From Ypsolopha sequella (lineage: Eukaryota; Arthropoda; Insecta; Lepidoptera; Ypsolophidae): DNA of 64,000 nucleotides. The position numbers and the translations under genes are program-made. This document shows, in pieces, positions 22,269 to 32,658 of the stretch. Location: assembly GCA_934047225.1 (NCBI GenBank), contig CAKOHE010000079.1, forward strand, positions 171,616 to 235,615, read 5' to 3'. Every line of letters starts with the position of its first letter. The stretch's first letter is position 1. The notes beneath the pieces were generated by a model. The model ran no database searches. It worked only from the letters and a program-made list of their open reading frames with translations, and had not been told where the DNA came from.

Positions 22269-22397
22269 ATTTTTTCATATTCTTGTCTTTGGGTTTGTTT
22301 CTGATTGATATTTTCTAGTTTGTATTGCACTCTAATAATATTTAGAGTATTCATAGCGATGGATTTCGCAAAATAAACATAATCTTAATTCTATAAT

Positions 22398-23264
22398 GTT
22401 TAGTGTATGAGAGGGTGTGTATGTATGTGTGTATGTGTGTGAGATGTGCGTTTATGAAGAGATGATGTATTCCTAGCCCTACAAGCGGGGTCTTGGGATC
22501 AGTTTGAGAACTACATACCGCCGCTCAATTTCGATTCCAACTTAAAATGTCTAATCTGTGCCAACGATATATCAAGCAATTCAAAATTTCGACTAATCAA
22601 AATGCTGCACACCAAAGATTAATTTAAAAAAATTGCCTTATGTCGCAATGACATATCTGGAGAAACGCTTAGAAAAATATTTTTAAATTTAAATACTTTT
22701 AAGTGTTCCGTAGTACCTAAATGGTGACATGACATGAAGTTTGGCACAAAAATAGTATTAATTTGTCCACATATCACGGTGTAAAAAAATATGAAAAATT
22801 AGAAATTAGTAAAAAAAAACCAATTCAAAAGTGAAAAAAAAAACAAATATATTATTCTAAAAACACAATATGGGCATCAAATTGTAAATATTAAAAAAGC
22901 CTATTGTTAAAATATATACTTTTACTATATTTACTGGGACTGGTTTCGAGAAATCTTTAAAAAACCACAAAAATATGTATGTCCCCCCCCCCCCCCCCCC
23001 TTGTCTACGAAACTGGTTGACCGACAAATATGAAATAAATGACGGTCTAGGCACAGAATACATTTTTTATTTAAATAAATTAATAACTTAAAAGAAATAC
23101 ATATTTTATAATAATATGAAGGTGTATCAGAAACCCGTAAGGGTTTTTACTTACACCATCATTCCTGTCTTGTGCAAGAATATAGAAAATTAGATATACA
23201 GGTAGTCTAAATAAATAATGATAATGCCTTAAGGGGAACACAAATACAAACAGAAATAAAATGT
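22398..23264. other. AT-rich stretch with TG-rich tract and C18 run
   Basis: Starts with a TG-rich tract (22405-22450). A homopolymer of 18 C lies at 22983-23000. No gene seen; the ORFs are AT-rich and motif-free. Confidence 0.5.
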
Positions 23265-23440
23265 CAGCTTTCGGATGATTTTGTTGCAATAATTAGGTTA
23301 CGTATAGCCATAAAAATAAATATGTTTTTGGTTGAACTTTAAGGTATTAATTTTCCACAAACCACGTTAATCGATTCATATTTGTACTTTCAATGAATTT
23401 TTTTGTAACCCTCTATTTTATACTTCTTATCGATTTTGTT
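23265..23440 (+). repeat. Dispersed repeat, copy 1
   Basis: GGATGATTTTGTTGCAATAA and the following 170 bp match 57888-58060 with substitutions. Non-coding; family unknown. Confidence 0.55.
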
Positions 23441-24149
23441 TCAGGTATCACTTTCGCGATTTTGTTGGTTTTTTTTTTATAAAATTAGTGTGAATGATAT
23501 CTATTCATTTTCCAAATACCGCGTTATTCGGGTCAAGAAAAGCACCCCCTTTTTCCAAAAATACGTAAATCCACTGATGCAGTCGGCAGCACCAAGATAT
23601 TGTCAGTCTACGCCTAGCGTTGGCGCCCGTAAGACGTGGAACCTGTGCCTTTTTTTGCAAGCTATAAATATCTCCCAAAACTACTTCAAAAGACATTGAA
23701 ATTAATTTTATAAAGTAATATTTCGAGGAGCATCATATTCCTGCCGTTAAAAACTCAACAAAATATGCGTATGAGTGATTTAGCTACATCGTGCCATAGT
23801 CATAACAACAAAACTGAATGAAATTGGAATGAATTCATACTTTTATGCGGGAAAATAACATATGTAACTCTAAAAGATTAATTTTTTGATCGTTATTGAA
23901 ACCCAAATTAATTTACTTATACTTACTGAGATCTGTATCAAAGGTCAATGACCTTTTCGTGAAATTACCCTCTAGTATTGGCTCACCATTTCAGGTCCAA
24001 TAAGTGAAGTTTTTTGCAAATTATATAGGTACACTTACTTGGGATAAATCGCCAAGTATTTAAAATACTGAAATTTATTTTGAAATATTAACAGTGCATG
24101 GCAAAATTATTAGATCGTAGATAATCCTGTCGGTACATGTTCAGGTCCC
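23441..24149. other. AT-rich stretch, no gene recognised
   Basis: Overlapping ORFs at 23436 and 23505 on opposite strands show no domain. Confidence 0.4.
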
Positions 24150-24587
24150 GTTACGCAAAATGAAAAAAATGAAACTCTTTTAGGATTCATTTGTTATCCC
24201 TATGTTTGTCTGTCTGTCCGTTTGTCTAGACAATTTTTTCTGGGTAAAATTAATAAATACCAATATTATTGGCCCTCTATAGAGCTATAAAAACATACTT
24301 TTGACGTTTTTATGGCCTTTTATTTAACGTTTTTCATACAAATTCTCTCATTATGAAAATATAGGGATGAACACTTGAGATAATATTTTGCATTTAAAAG
24401 TCAACACAGAAAGGAATTGTAGAACAAATAATGTAAAAAATATGAAAACCATGTTGTTCTATACTAAAGGGATTAATTTATCTACTTTTCAATGTGGCGA
24501 TAGCTTTGTTTATTTTTTTCCTTTAATTATTTTTTACTAAGATAACAAATAGTTTAATACAAGGTTTTACTTAAGAGGTCCCTTTAC
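24150..24587 (+). repeat. Left arm of a large foldback element
   Basis: The sequence from about GAAACTCTTTTAGGATTCAT to ACAAGGTTTTACTTAAG is matched in inverted orientation at 29180-29590 (CCTAAAAGAGTTTTG at its outer end). The element was split by the LTR retrotransposon at 24592-28350. Confidence 0.65.
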
Positions 24588-24591
24588 CCCT

Positions 24592-25694
24592 TGTAGCGTT
24601 ATTTTTAAAAAAAAAAAATATTTATTTTTTTTAGCTACCACATACTACGAACGTAATTTCGAATTGAATTTGGACTGCCACCAGGCAAGCTACAAGTATT
24701 CAACCTTTTTATATATTTTTAGTCTTTCTTTATCGTTGGCTGCTTTTCTGAATTTTCGAATTCAAATAGTTAGAATGATCTTGTCAGATTTTTTTTGTTA
24801 TTTTTCTCATATCAAAGAAGATCGTGACAGAGGAAGGAAATTTGCCACAAGAAATTTAAAATATCAAATTTTAAAACTATATCTTATCTATAACTTATAT
24901 AGAAACAGAGCGCATTTGCCATGAGCATTGTTTAAGCCAGTTTTCCTGCATTTCCCGCGACCCTTCGGGATTATTTTTAAAGGGTTTCTGGGTCTCCCTA
25001 GTTTGATTATCCCATCCGCCATCTTGTACGGTTGTACCTAATGAGGCCTGATGTAAGGACCACGTCCCTGGTGAGCTAAAGCTTCCGATACAAAAATTGA
25101 AATCGCCAAGCTTCATCGACTGCTCCCGGGAACACCGGAAACTCCCAAAGTCACGAAGAGACCCTTACCAGGTTTTTAATATCTGTAGCTTAATATTCAG
25201 CATCGATTATTTTTATTCCTTAGTGTAAAGCTAGATAACGATTGCTCGTAACACCTTATTATTACGTTTTTCTTTCGGATCAAGAGTTATCAAAACTTCC
25301 GTGAAATCTTAGTTTAAAGGATCCTATAAACTAGTGTCGACAACCAAATTTAAAATCCATTATTTTATGAATAAATGCGTCGTTCAAGCTAAAAGGAAAT
25401 TAAAATCTTAAATAAGTGGAATTTGGCATAATAATTTTTTTGATCTAAGAATTTCCTTTGTAGCGATTCTCTTCTGATATTATTGTTCTTTTGTACCATA
25501 TTTTTCTTACCTCGGTTTTGTTGTTTTTGTGTATTTTAAGATAAAATTATACGGTTTATTCATCCAGGTTTACCTCTTTTTTTGGCTGTCACCAGGCTTG
25601 CCTGGTGGCAGTCCAAATTCAATTCGAAATTACGTTCGTAGTATGTGGTAGCTAAAAAAAATAAATAATTTTTTTTTTTAAAAATAACGCTACA
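24592..25694 (+). repeat. 5' LTR (1103 bp) with an inverted copy of its own 3' end
   Basis: Begins TGTAGCGTTATTTTTAAAAA and ends AAAATAACGCTACA. The first 98 bp are an inverted copy of the last 100 bp of the LTR (TTTGGACTGCCACCAGGCAA near 24670 versus its complement near 25595). The 3' LTR lacks this block and starts TGTAGCATTCGCTACAAG. Downstream of the block the two LTRs are almost base-for-base identical. Confidence 0.8.
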
Positions 25695-25695
25695 A

Positions 25696-27334
25696 ATATG
25701 GCGCCCGAACAAAAGGTAAGTACGGTTTTCTGAATATTACTTGCTGTACTTTAACGTTTTTTTCTCAATTCGACGGTGGTGTCTACGCTTTCGTAGACTA
25801 ATTTTCCAACCTACTAAATTTTGTTTGTTTTCAGGCAGCGTTTTCTCTTCTAAGGAACCCCAATACCAAGCTGTCGAAAGGAACCAAATTTTTCCACGAA
25901 GAATATTTTTTGTCTTTATGAGTACCCTTAATTTGTGAAATCTATGTTTTGCAAATTTTAATAAAGGAATAAAGTATTTACACACTTTTTGTGTATTACC
26001 TGTTTTATTTGTGTGTGTATATTATCCTATCCCTAACCTAATTTCCTTATGTATAGTTAGGTAGGACCTGCAGGTAAGTGCATTTCAATATTTAGTAGCC
26101 TATTACTTTCCATATCTATCATTAATAATTGTTACCTGTTCTAGTAAATAAATTACACTGAGTTTTCAAGTCAAATAAATTTATTGTAATTTATCCATAA
26201 ATGTGGTAGTGACTAGTTAAACATATTTATTGTGTTTCCAGCATAATTGTTGATACCAGTAGATCCGGTTGGTCACTTTATTCATTTTCTGTTGATCCCT
26301 AATCCAATATAGGCAATCTCATTTTGTTACAAAATTTTCACAATAATATTGAGATTGGCTCTTCCATGCAAGAAATTTTGTCGCAAATCCTCGAATTAAT
26401 CTTTTTGTTTTTACAGAACAAATGTTATATTTTTCCTGAAAAGATTTTACAATTTCTGAAATCTTTGTTTACATTTTCAGTCTTGTCAACTGTCAAAGTC
26501 GACATTTGAATATTTGTCTATTATTTTGAACTTTCTGGTTTACATTTTTTAACAAACTATTTTCGCTGTATGGAGGTCAATTGAATAGCAAAACCTTTTT
26601 TTTTGCACATATCATTGCGGCTTCCGGTTTACACTATTTTTGATAAATTCTCCCTTTTTGTTAAATAATGTATCCTTTCGATTTTAATTTGTTGGCTCTT
26701 GGTTTGATGGTTGTTGATTTGTTGGTTATTTATTTTGTTGATTGTTAGTTTGTTGGTTGATGATTCGTTGGTAGTTAATTTGTTGGTTGTTGGTTTGTTG
26801 GTAGTTAACTTGTTGGTTGTTGATTTGTTGTTAGTTAATTTGTTGGTTTTTGGTTTGTTGGTTGTTGAGTTGTTGGTTTTTGGATTGCTGTTTTGTTGAT
26901 TTGTTGGTTTTTAATTGGTTAGTTCTTGTTTTGTTCATTGTTTGTTTGGTAGTTGTTAGTTTGTTGGTTGTTGATTTGTTGATCGTTAATTTGTTGGTTG
27001 TTGATTTGTTGGTTGTTGAGTTGTTGGTTGTTGTTTGTTGGTTGTTAGTTTGTTGGTTATTGATTTGTTGGTCGTTAATTTGTTGTTTAGTGGTTTGTTA
27101 GTGTGTTGGTTTGTCCTTCTTCAGGCAGCAACGGAGCAACATTTCTACGTGATTGTTGCCTGAAGATAGTTTGTGGGTCAGAGAGCAATATAGGCTACTA
27201 CCTTGTTTTTACTTAATCAAGTCCTTTTGTTTCAAGGCATTTTGATTAGTCTAGGTGTTTATCCGATTGTTTATCCTTCTGGAAGTTAATTTCCTTTAAG
27301 CTAGTTTAAATTTTTTTGTGTCGTTTGAGGATAT
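25696..27334 (+). other. Internal region of the LTR element: primer site, splice-like signals, minisatellite
   Basis: ATGGCGCCCGAACAAAAG (25698-25715) overlaps the primer site and is followed by a strong donor GTAAGT. An acceptor TGTTTTCAG precedes GCAGCG at 25837, and another, CTTCTTCAG, precedes GCAGCAACGG near 27127. Joining to the first gives a 34-codon frame ending HEEYFLSL; joining to the second gives about 18 codons. AATAAA words follow near 25960-25975. No known protein is recognised. From 26690 to 27110 lies an imperfect GTTGGTTGTTGATTT-type minisatellite; the Leu/Val-rich ORFs there (26711-27101) are artefacts of it. Near 27120-27165 TTCAGGCA and TGCCTGAA form a hairpin. Confidence 0.5.
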
Positions 27335-28350
27335 TGTAGCATTCGCTACAAGTATTCAACCTTTTTATATATTTTTAGTCTTTCTTTATCGTTGGCTGCT
27401 TTTCTGAATTTTCGAATTCAAATAGTTAGAATGATCTTGTCAGATTTTTTTTGTTATTTTTCTCATATCAAAGAAGATCGTGACAGAGGAAGGAAATTTG
27501 CCACAAGAAATTTAAAATATCAAATTTTAAAACTATATCTTATCTATAACTTATATAGAAACAGAGCGCATTTGCCATGAGCATTGTTTAAGCCAGTTTT
27601 CCTGCATTTCCCGCGACCCTTCGGGATTATTTTTAAAGGGTTTCTGGGTCTCCCTAGTTTGATTATCCCATCCGCCATCTTGTACGGTTGTACCTAATGA
27701 GGCCTGATGTAAGGACCACGTCCCTGGTGAGCTAAAGCTTCCGATACAAAAATTGAAATCGCCAAGCTTCATCGACTGCTCCCGGGAACACCGGAAACTC
27801 CCAAAGTCACGAAGAGACCCTTACCAGGTTTTTAATATCTGTAGCTTAATATTCAGCATCGATTATTTTTATTCCTTAGTGTAAAGCTAGATAACGATTG
27901 CTCGTAACACCTTATTATTACGTTTTTCTTTCGGATCAAGAGTTATCAAAACTTCCGTGAAATCTTAGTTTAAAGGATCCTATAAACTAGTGTCGACAAC
28001 CAAATTTAAAATCCATTATTTTATGAATAAATGCGTCGTTCAAGCTAAAAGGAAATTAAAATCTTAAATAAGTGGAATTTGGCATAATAATTTTTTTGAT
28101 CTAAGAATTTCCTTTGTAGCGATTCTCTTCTGATATTATTGTTCTTTTGTACCATATTTTTCTTACCTCGGTTTTGTTGTTTTTGTGTATTTTAAGATAA
28201 AATTATACGGTTTATTCATCCAGGTTTACCTCTTTTTTTGGCTGTCACCAGGCTTGCCTGGTGGCAGTCCAAATTCAATTCGAAATTACGTTCGTAGTAT
28301 GTGGTAGCTAAAAAAAATAAATATTTTTTTTTTTTAAAAATAACGCTACA
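27335..28350 (+). repeat. 3' LTR (1016 bp)
   Basis: Starts TGTAGCATTCGCTACAAG and ends AACGCTACA. ORFs inside (27392-27580 plus, 27551-27772 minus) are repeated exactly in the 5' LTR and are not protein genes. A single-base difference near the terminal A/T run is the only clear change from the 5' LTR body. Confidence 0.85.
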
Positions 28351-28354
28351 CCCT

Positions 28355-29600
28355 GTATTTTTCTTAAAATTCATACAATAGGTATAAACCGAATGTGAAG
28401 TCTGCAGATTATTTTCTTCATATCTTTTTTCATGAGTATATTCTAGTGACATCTAACAACGTCTCTATAGAGCCGAAAAAGCAAAATTTGATAAAACACC
28501 ATCATAATAGCTGTCAGGACATCGTCAATATTGCCTAGTTTTTACGCAAAGTTTAACAAGTTTGTATATTTTTATCTATACTGGAAATAAAAAAGAGAGA
28601 AATACAGGCATCGTTCATGTTAAGATGACTAAGTTTACACACTTTGCTATGTATAAACAGTTACCGTTTCATGGAAAACTGTTTTTACCTGAAACCATTT
28701 CACAAATTCAATTTACTTATTTTGAATATCTTGCTATCTTGCACTTCTTGATCAGAAATACAATTTTGGTTGGTAAAATACAACTTTTAGTTAAGAAAAC
28801 TTATAGTTAAAAGTCTGCTGTATGCATAAACATATTTTTAATGAAATTACAATAGTAATAAAATAATTGGCTTATCCGTCGTCGTGATACCAGCCGTAAA
28901 CTCCTTTAATAATCTGATATCACGCTTATGGAAAACCCAATTATTTTGAAGATACCATAATATCATTAAAATATGTTTATTTTAAGATTTTTATTTTACC
29001 TAATTCCACTGACGCCGACATCAAAAGTCGAAATATATCTGGAAGTAATTATTGTGATAATGTGTTTTTATAGATATATATAGTTTAAACTTTATGCATA
29101 TAGCAAAATTTTAACAATAAATTGTCTTAGCTAAAAGTTGTACTTTACCGTTATAATTATTTCTTAATATTTTGTTACAAATTCGGAGAAATAACCCTTA
29201 AGGAAAACCTTGTATGAAAATATTTGTTATCTTAGTAACAAAGAAAAAAATATTAATAAACAAAGCTATCGCCACATTGAACAAGCAGTAGATTATTAAT
29301 CCCTTTAAAATAGAACGATATGGTTTTTATATTTTTTACATTATTTGTTCTACAGTTCCTTTCTGTGCTTTCTTTCAAATGCAAAATATTATGTCAAGTG
29401 TTGATCTCTATATTTTCATAAGGAGAAAATTTGTATGGAAAAGTTAAATAAAAGGCCATAAAAACGTTTTAATATGTATGTTTTACAGGGCTGTAAATAT
29501 TGGCATTTATTGATTTTACCCAGAAAAATTGCCTAGACAAACGGACAAACAGACAAACATAGGGACAACAAATTAATCCTAAAAGAGTTTTGTTTTTTCA
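28355..29600 (-). repeat. Right part of the foldback element with a nested inverted repeat
   Basis: 29180-29590 is the inverted partner of 24150-24587. Inside, 28772-28842 (GGTAAAATACAACTTTTAGT) and 29085-29156 (AGCTAAAAGTTGTACTTTAC) form a second inverted pair of about 70 bp. No transposase ORF; the 82-codon ORF at 28562 has no recognisable domain. Confidence 0.6.
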
Positions 29601-30109
29601 TATTTTTTTTTGTTTTATAAATGTAAAAATATACCTTTATATCATAAGATCTGTAAAGATTTGACGTTGCTAATTAGACAAGGAGGGAAGTAAGTACTAT
29701 CGTAGGGGTCAGCGCAAACCTAGCGGCAAATTTTTTCGCATATTGTACAAAGTCCTAAGCTTTGAACTTTAAATGAAATTATATATAATAAATATTTCTT
29801 TTAAATATAAAGCCAATTTTTAAACACCCTGGTACGTTGTGCATAAAAAGATTATTTGTAATAACGGTGGCCACCAAACTCGTCTACTCGGGCAGCTCCA
29901 AGCGGTCGAGTGATAGTCAACCCTTACGCTCTAGCATAAATCGGCAAACAGATCCTAAAAAATATGCGAACGTTCGAAAATATGTTGGATAATTGATAAA
30001 TCTGTTTTAATATAAAATCATGTGACTAATAAAAATATAAAAATGGACGGAGTTATTTTTCACATTACGTAGTTAAGCAAAAATCAAAAAAATATGTTCA
30101 AAAAAGAAA
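29601..30109. other. AT-rich stretch, no gene recognised
   Basis: Nothing coding; a short GC-richer segment near 29870-29930 has no open frame of note. Confidence 0.4.
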
Positions 30110-30480
30110 ATCTTTTGGATAACTAAACAAAGCTATGTATTTAAGGATAAAAAAACATCTTGAAGAATAAAAATTGGCAGAGCAATATTTCAGTAGAAGT
30201 CATAGCGCAAAATGTTAAAAGTTAAATTTGGGGCATCCCTGAAATCGAAAAAATGTTGGATTCCTTTACATACTTATTCTAACTGGTACATACGTACGTA
30301 TACAGAAAGTAAATAAGCCTGAGGAAATATTCACAGAAAGTAAAAAGCGGTTTTTATGTTTAGGTAAAAATACCTAACTTCTCGTAACAAAATTTGTTGG
30401 CTTATTATACATATGTAATATGTATTACCTAACTTCATCATATGCCTAATTTCATTGGCGGAGGAATTTCTCGGAAGTCT
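30110..30480 (-). repeat. Dispersed repeat, inverted copy of 19305-19680
   Basis: GGTAAAAATACCTAACTTCT and CATAGCGCAAAATGTTAAAA match the complement of the 19.3-kb copy with moderate divergence. Confidence 0.6.
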
Positions 30481-30839
30481 CCATACAACAAATTTCCTCG
30501 TTGACTCCACTAATGAGTAAAATTGAGTTTGATATTTTATTAGCTTTCCACCGTTGTTGAGTTGACTTGCAATTTTTTATGACAAAATCGTACATCCACA
30601 TAAGAGTTTTCGCGACACTAGTGTCATCATAAAGTATAGTTATGTTATGTTATTGTATATCTTATGAATAAACTTAATCATATGTACGTCATGCAATTAA
30701 AATGCAGGTAGCTGAAAACCAGCGCCGGCCAAAGTTTGGTTTGGATGGCACATAGATGAGCTACATCCTTTTGTCGTGTTGCTCTTTTTTCATATGTATT
30801 CTCTATAAGTTTATCTTTTTTTGCATTGTTAGTTTTAAT
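30481..30839. other. AT-rich spacer, no gene recognised
   Basis: Contains a short GC-rich word CCAGCGCCGGCCAAAGTTTG near 30720, possibly a repeat remnant. Confidence 0.35.
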
Positions 30840-31560
30840 TATTATTTATTTATTTATTTATTTAATACATTTACAGTATAGCTTTACAGATACCTAAATC
30901 TAATACGCTATACCTACTAAAATAATTTACAAATAACATTTATTTACAAATACAAATAACAAATAATTACACAATACTACTCCTTTTTGCATCTTTCTCA
31001 CATAACCTCAGACATTCACGAAACACGTTCATCAAACTATCAGCAAACAGATCACACGTTGGATTTGCTGACAGCAGTGTGTTTAGTTAGCCCTCCAGAG
31101 CGCGCGGAAGCGGAGAACGACGCGACGTCGCGCCATGGTTCTAACGGTGGGTACGTGTAGCAGCTTGTGACTACGCGCGCGACTGTAATTTTTGGGTGCA
31201 AAAAGCGAGGTTACAGCGTTTACAAGTTTAGGGCAGTCAGAGTCACCCCGCAAAATACGGCACACCTGAACCAATAAGTCCGTATTGCGCCTGACGTCCA
31301 GTGAGTTCAAATTGAGCGTACCTAGGAGAAAAGGGGTGGAATACATAAAAGGGTAGTAACCGAACTTTCTTTTATATAGGTAACGTAGGAAAGCTTTTTG
31401 CACCTTTTCTACTATAAGAGTGTATGTGCTCTCATATGGGTTCCATATCACAGAACTCGCCTCGAGCTTGGTCCTAACAAGTGACGTGAAGAGAAGCTGA
31501 ATGGTCTTCAGGTCTTGCAAGTCCCTGCAGTTTCGCATAACGAACCCTATTATATTTTTT
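30840..31560 (-). pseudogene. Jockey-like LINE, RT C-terminal region and 3' UTR
   Basis: The minus-strand frame 31538-31083 (151 codons) contains LFTSLVRTKLEASSVIWNPY, then EKVQKAFLRYLYKRKFGYYP and HKLLHVPTVRT, which is the region after the RT thumb in Jockey/Daphne-like LINEs. The RT active site is absent, so the copy is 5'-truncated at about 31560. The 3' UTR runs to a (TTTA)n tract near 30840-30866, an (AAAT)n tail on the element strand. The open frame is intact over its length, suggesting moderate age. Confidence 0.8.
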
Positions 31561-32448
31561 CTTTCTTTCTTATCGAATGCGGTAACATTCTGAACCCGAT
31601 TTTAGGACGAACTAGATAGAAGGTTCAGTATGCAAAGTCGCGGAACGTAGTGAAACTACCGTCGTCATTTTGTAGAATCCATGAAATTGTAAAGTATGAA
31701 ATCAAAAATCGTTCACCAAACAGTCAACAATATGTGCGACGACGAACGGAACCAATCACAAGCGTTAAAGATATGTCGTACCTCTTTACTCTTTTCGCTT
31801 CTGATTGTTCTCAAGCATCTACGTACTAATTCCTCGTGTTTAGGTATCATGACGAGTATCACGACCAGTGTCTGTTTACTAATTTTTTGTGAAATTGTTT
31901 TTGATGGTAGTAGATAAAGTATTGTGATCAACGGGACATAATTTGACATTGGGACACTTATGCATGTCTATTAAACAAGCACTCGTGTCCCAACGTCTCA
32001 CATTATGTTACAGTTGCTCAAAATATTATTATGAAATTAGTTTTACGCCTTTAATTTCGTAATTTAAACCTAGCTTTATTTACATTTAAGGCTGTAATAA
32101 AAAATAGGGTCAGACTTTATCTGTCAAGAGCTTTATAAGTATCTATGTAGTCGTCCTGCTTTCTTATAGGGACCAACTCAGGCAGTTAAAAGTATTTATG
32201 GAAAGCTCTTTCTCTCTAAGACTAAAGTGATAAACATTAGTGTTGCAAGGTGATTTCTATACTTCAGAATCTGAATGAATTTCAACAATATTTAAAGCAT
32301 GTCTCTGCCAGATATTTTATTTCATAACATTAGCAACATAGACAATCAATCTGTTCATACCTACGAAGAGTTGTTCTCCCATTTCGAGTAGTAAGTAAAT
32401 AGAATGTCAACAAAGCGTTGCTTTTCGCTATTTGCCTGACCTAGGTTC
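31561..32448. other. Stretch without recognised gene
   Basis: Two opposing ORFs (31696-31917 plus, 31713-31949 minus) overlap almost entirely and have no domain. Confidence 0.4.
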
Positions 32449-32453
32449 ATATT

Positions 32454-32652
32454 TATTATGAATATTTTATGCAGCAGAATAAAGACGAGGATTAAATAAC
32501 GAAGTATATTTTAATTTAGACCTTTTATAACACATACAGTAAAGACATTTTTTGTTATCGAATATAAACAAGCTGTCAATGCTCCGGTAATAGCGTTGAG
32601 ATGCCAGTAGTATTCCAAAAGGAGTCCCTCCTCCAATGAATCTCCTTTAACA
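32454..32652 (-). repeat. copia 3' LTR (199 bp)
   Basis: On the minus strand starts TGTTAAAGGAGATTCATTGG and ends in CATAATA. The adjacent AGTTAGAGGGAG (32653-32664, read on the minus strand) is the polypurine tract. Confidence 0.93.
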
Positions 32653-32658
32653 CTCCCT

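Larger units (their letters stand above)
20933..22397. mobile_element. Inverted array of four 395-bp tRNA-like cassettes with 13-bp target duplication
   Basis: Two cassettes in minus orientation (starting 20946 and 21341) meet two in plus orientation (anchor words at 21628 and 22023); the period is exactly 395 bp in both arms. The inversion point is near 21625, where the left arm lacks the last part of its unit. TTAATTCTATAAT occurs at 20933-20945 and again at 22385-22397, bracketing the array like a 13-bp target-site duplication. Each cassette carries a 73-nt cloverleaf-capable sequence followed by T6. Copies are almost identical, so the array is recent or homogenised. Confidence 0.8.
24592..28350 (+). 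mobile_element. LTR retrotransposon without gag/pol (LARD-like)
   Basis: Bounded by the 4-bp duplication CCCT (24588-24591 and 28351-28354). LTRs start TGTAGC and end GCTACA (24592-25694 and 27335-28350). A tRNA-Lys-type primer site TGGCGCCCGAACA (25699-25711) lies four bases inside the 5' LTR. The internal region is only about 1.6 kb and encodes no Gag, protease, RT or integrase; it holds splice-like signals and a GTTGGTT-type minisatellite. The LTR bodies are nearly identical, so insertion is recent, and a partner must supply enzymes. The primer site and 4-bp duplication fit a Ty3/Gypsy-type partner, which is an inference. Confidence 0.8.

Noticed and set aside
20955..22354. Four 65-73-codon ORFs with peptide ARIRTCDLLLSRQARYQLR
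   Set aside because: Antisense translation of the tRNA-like sequence, a well-known artefact.
26711..27101. Leu/Val-rich membrane-like ORFs
   Set aside because: Produced by the GTTGGTT-type minisatellite inside the LTR element.
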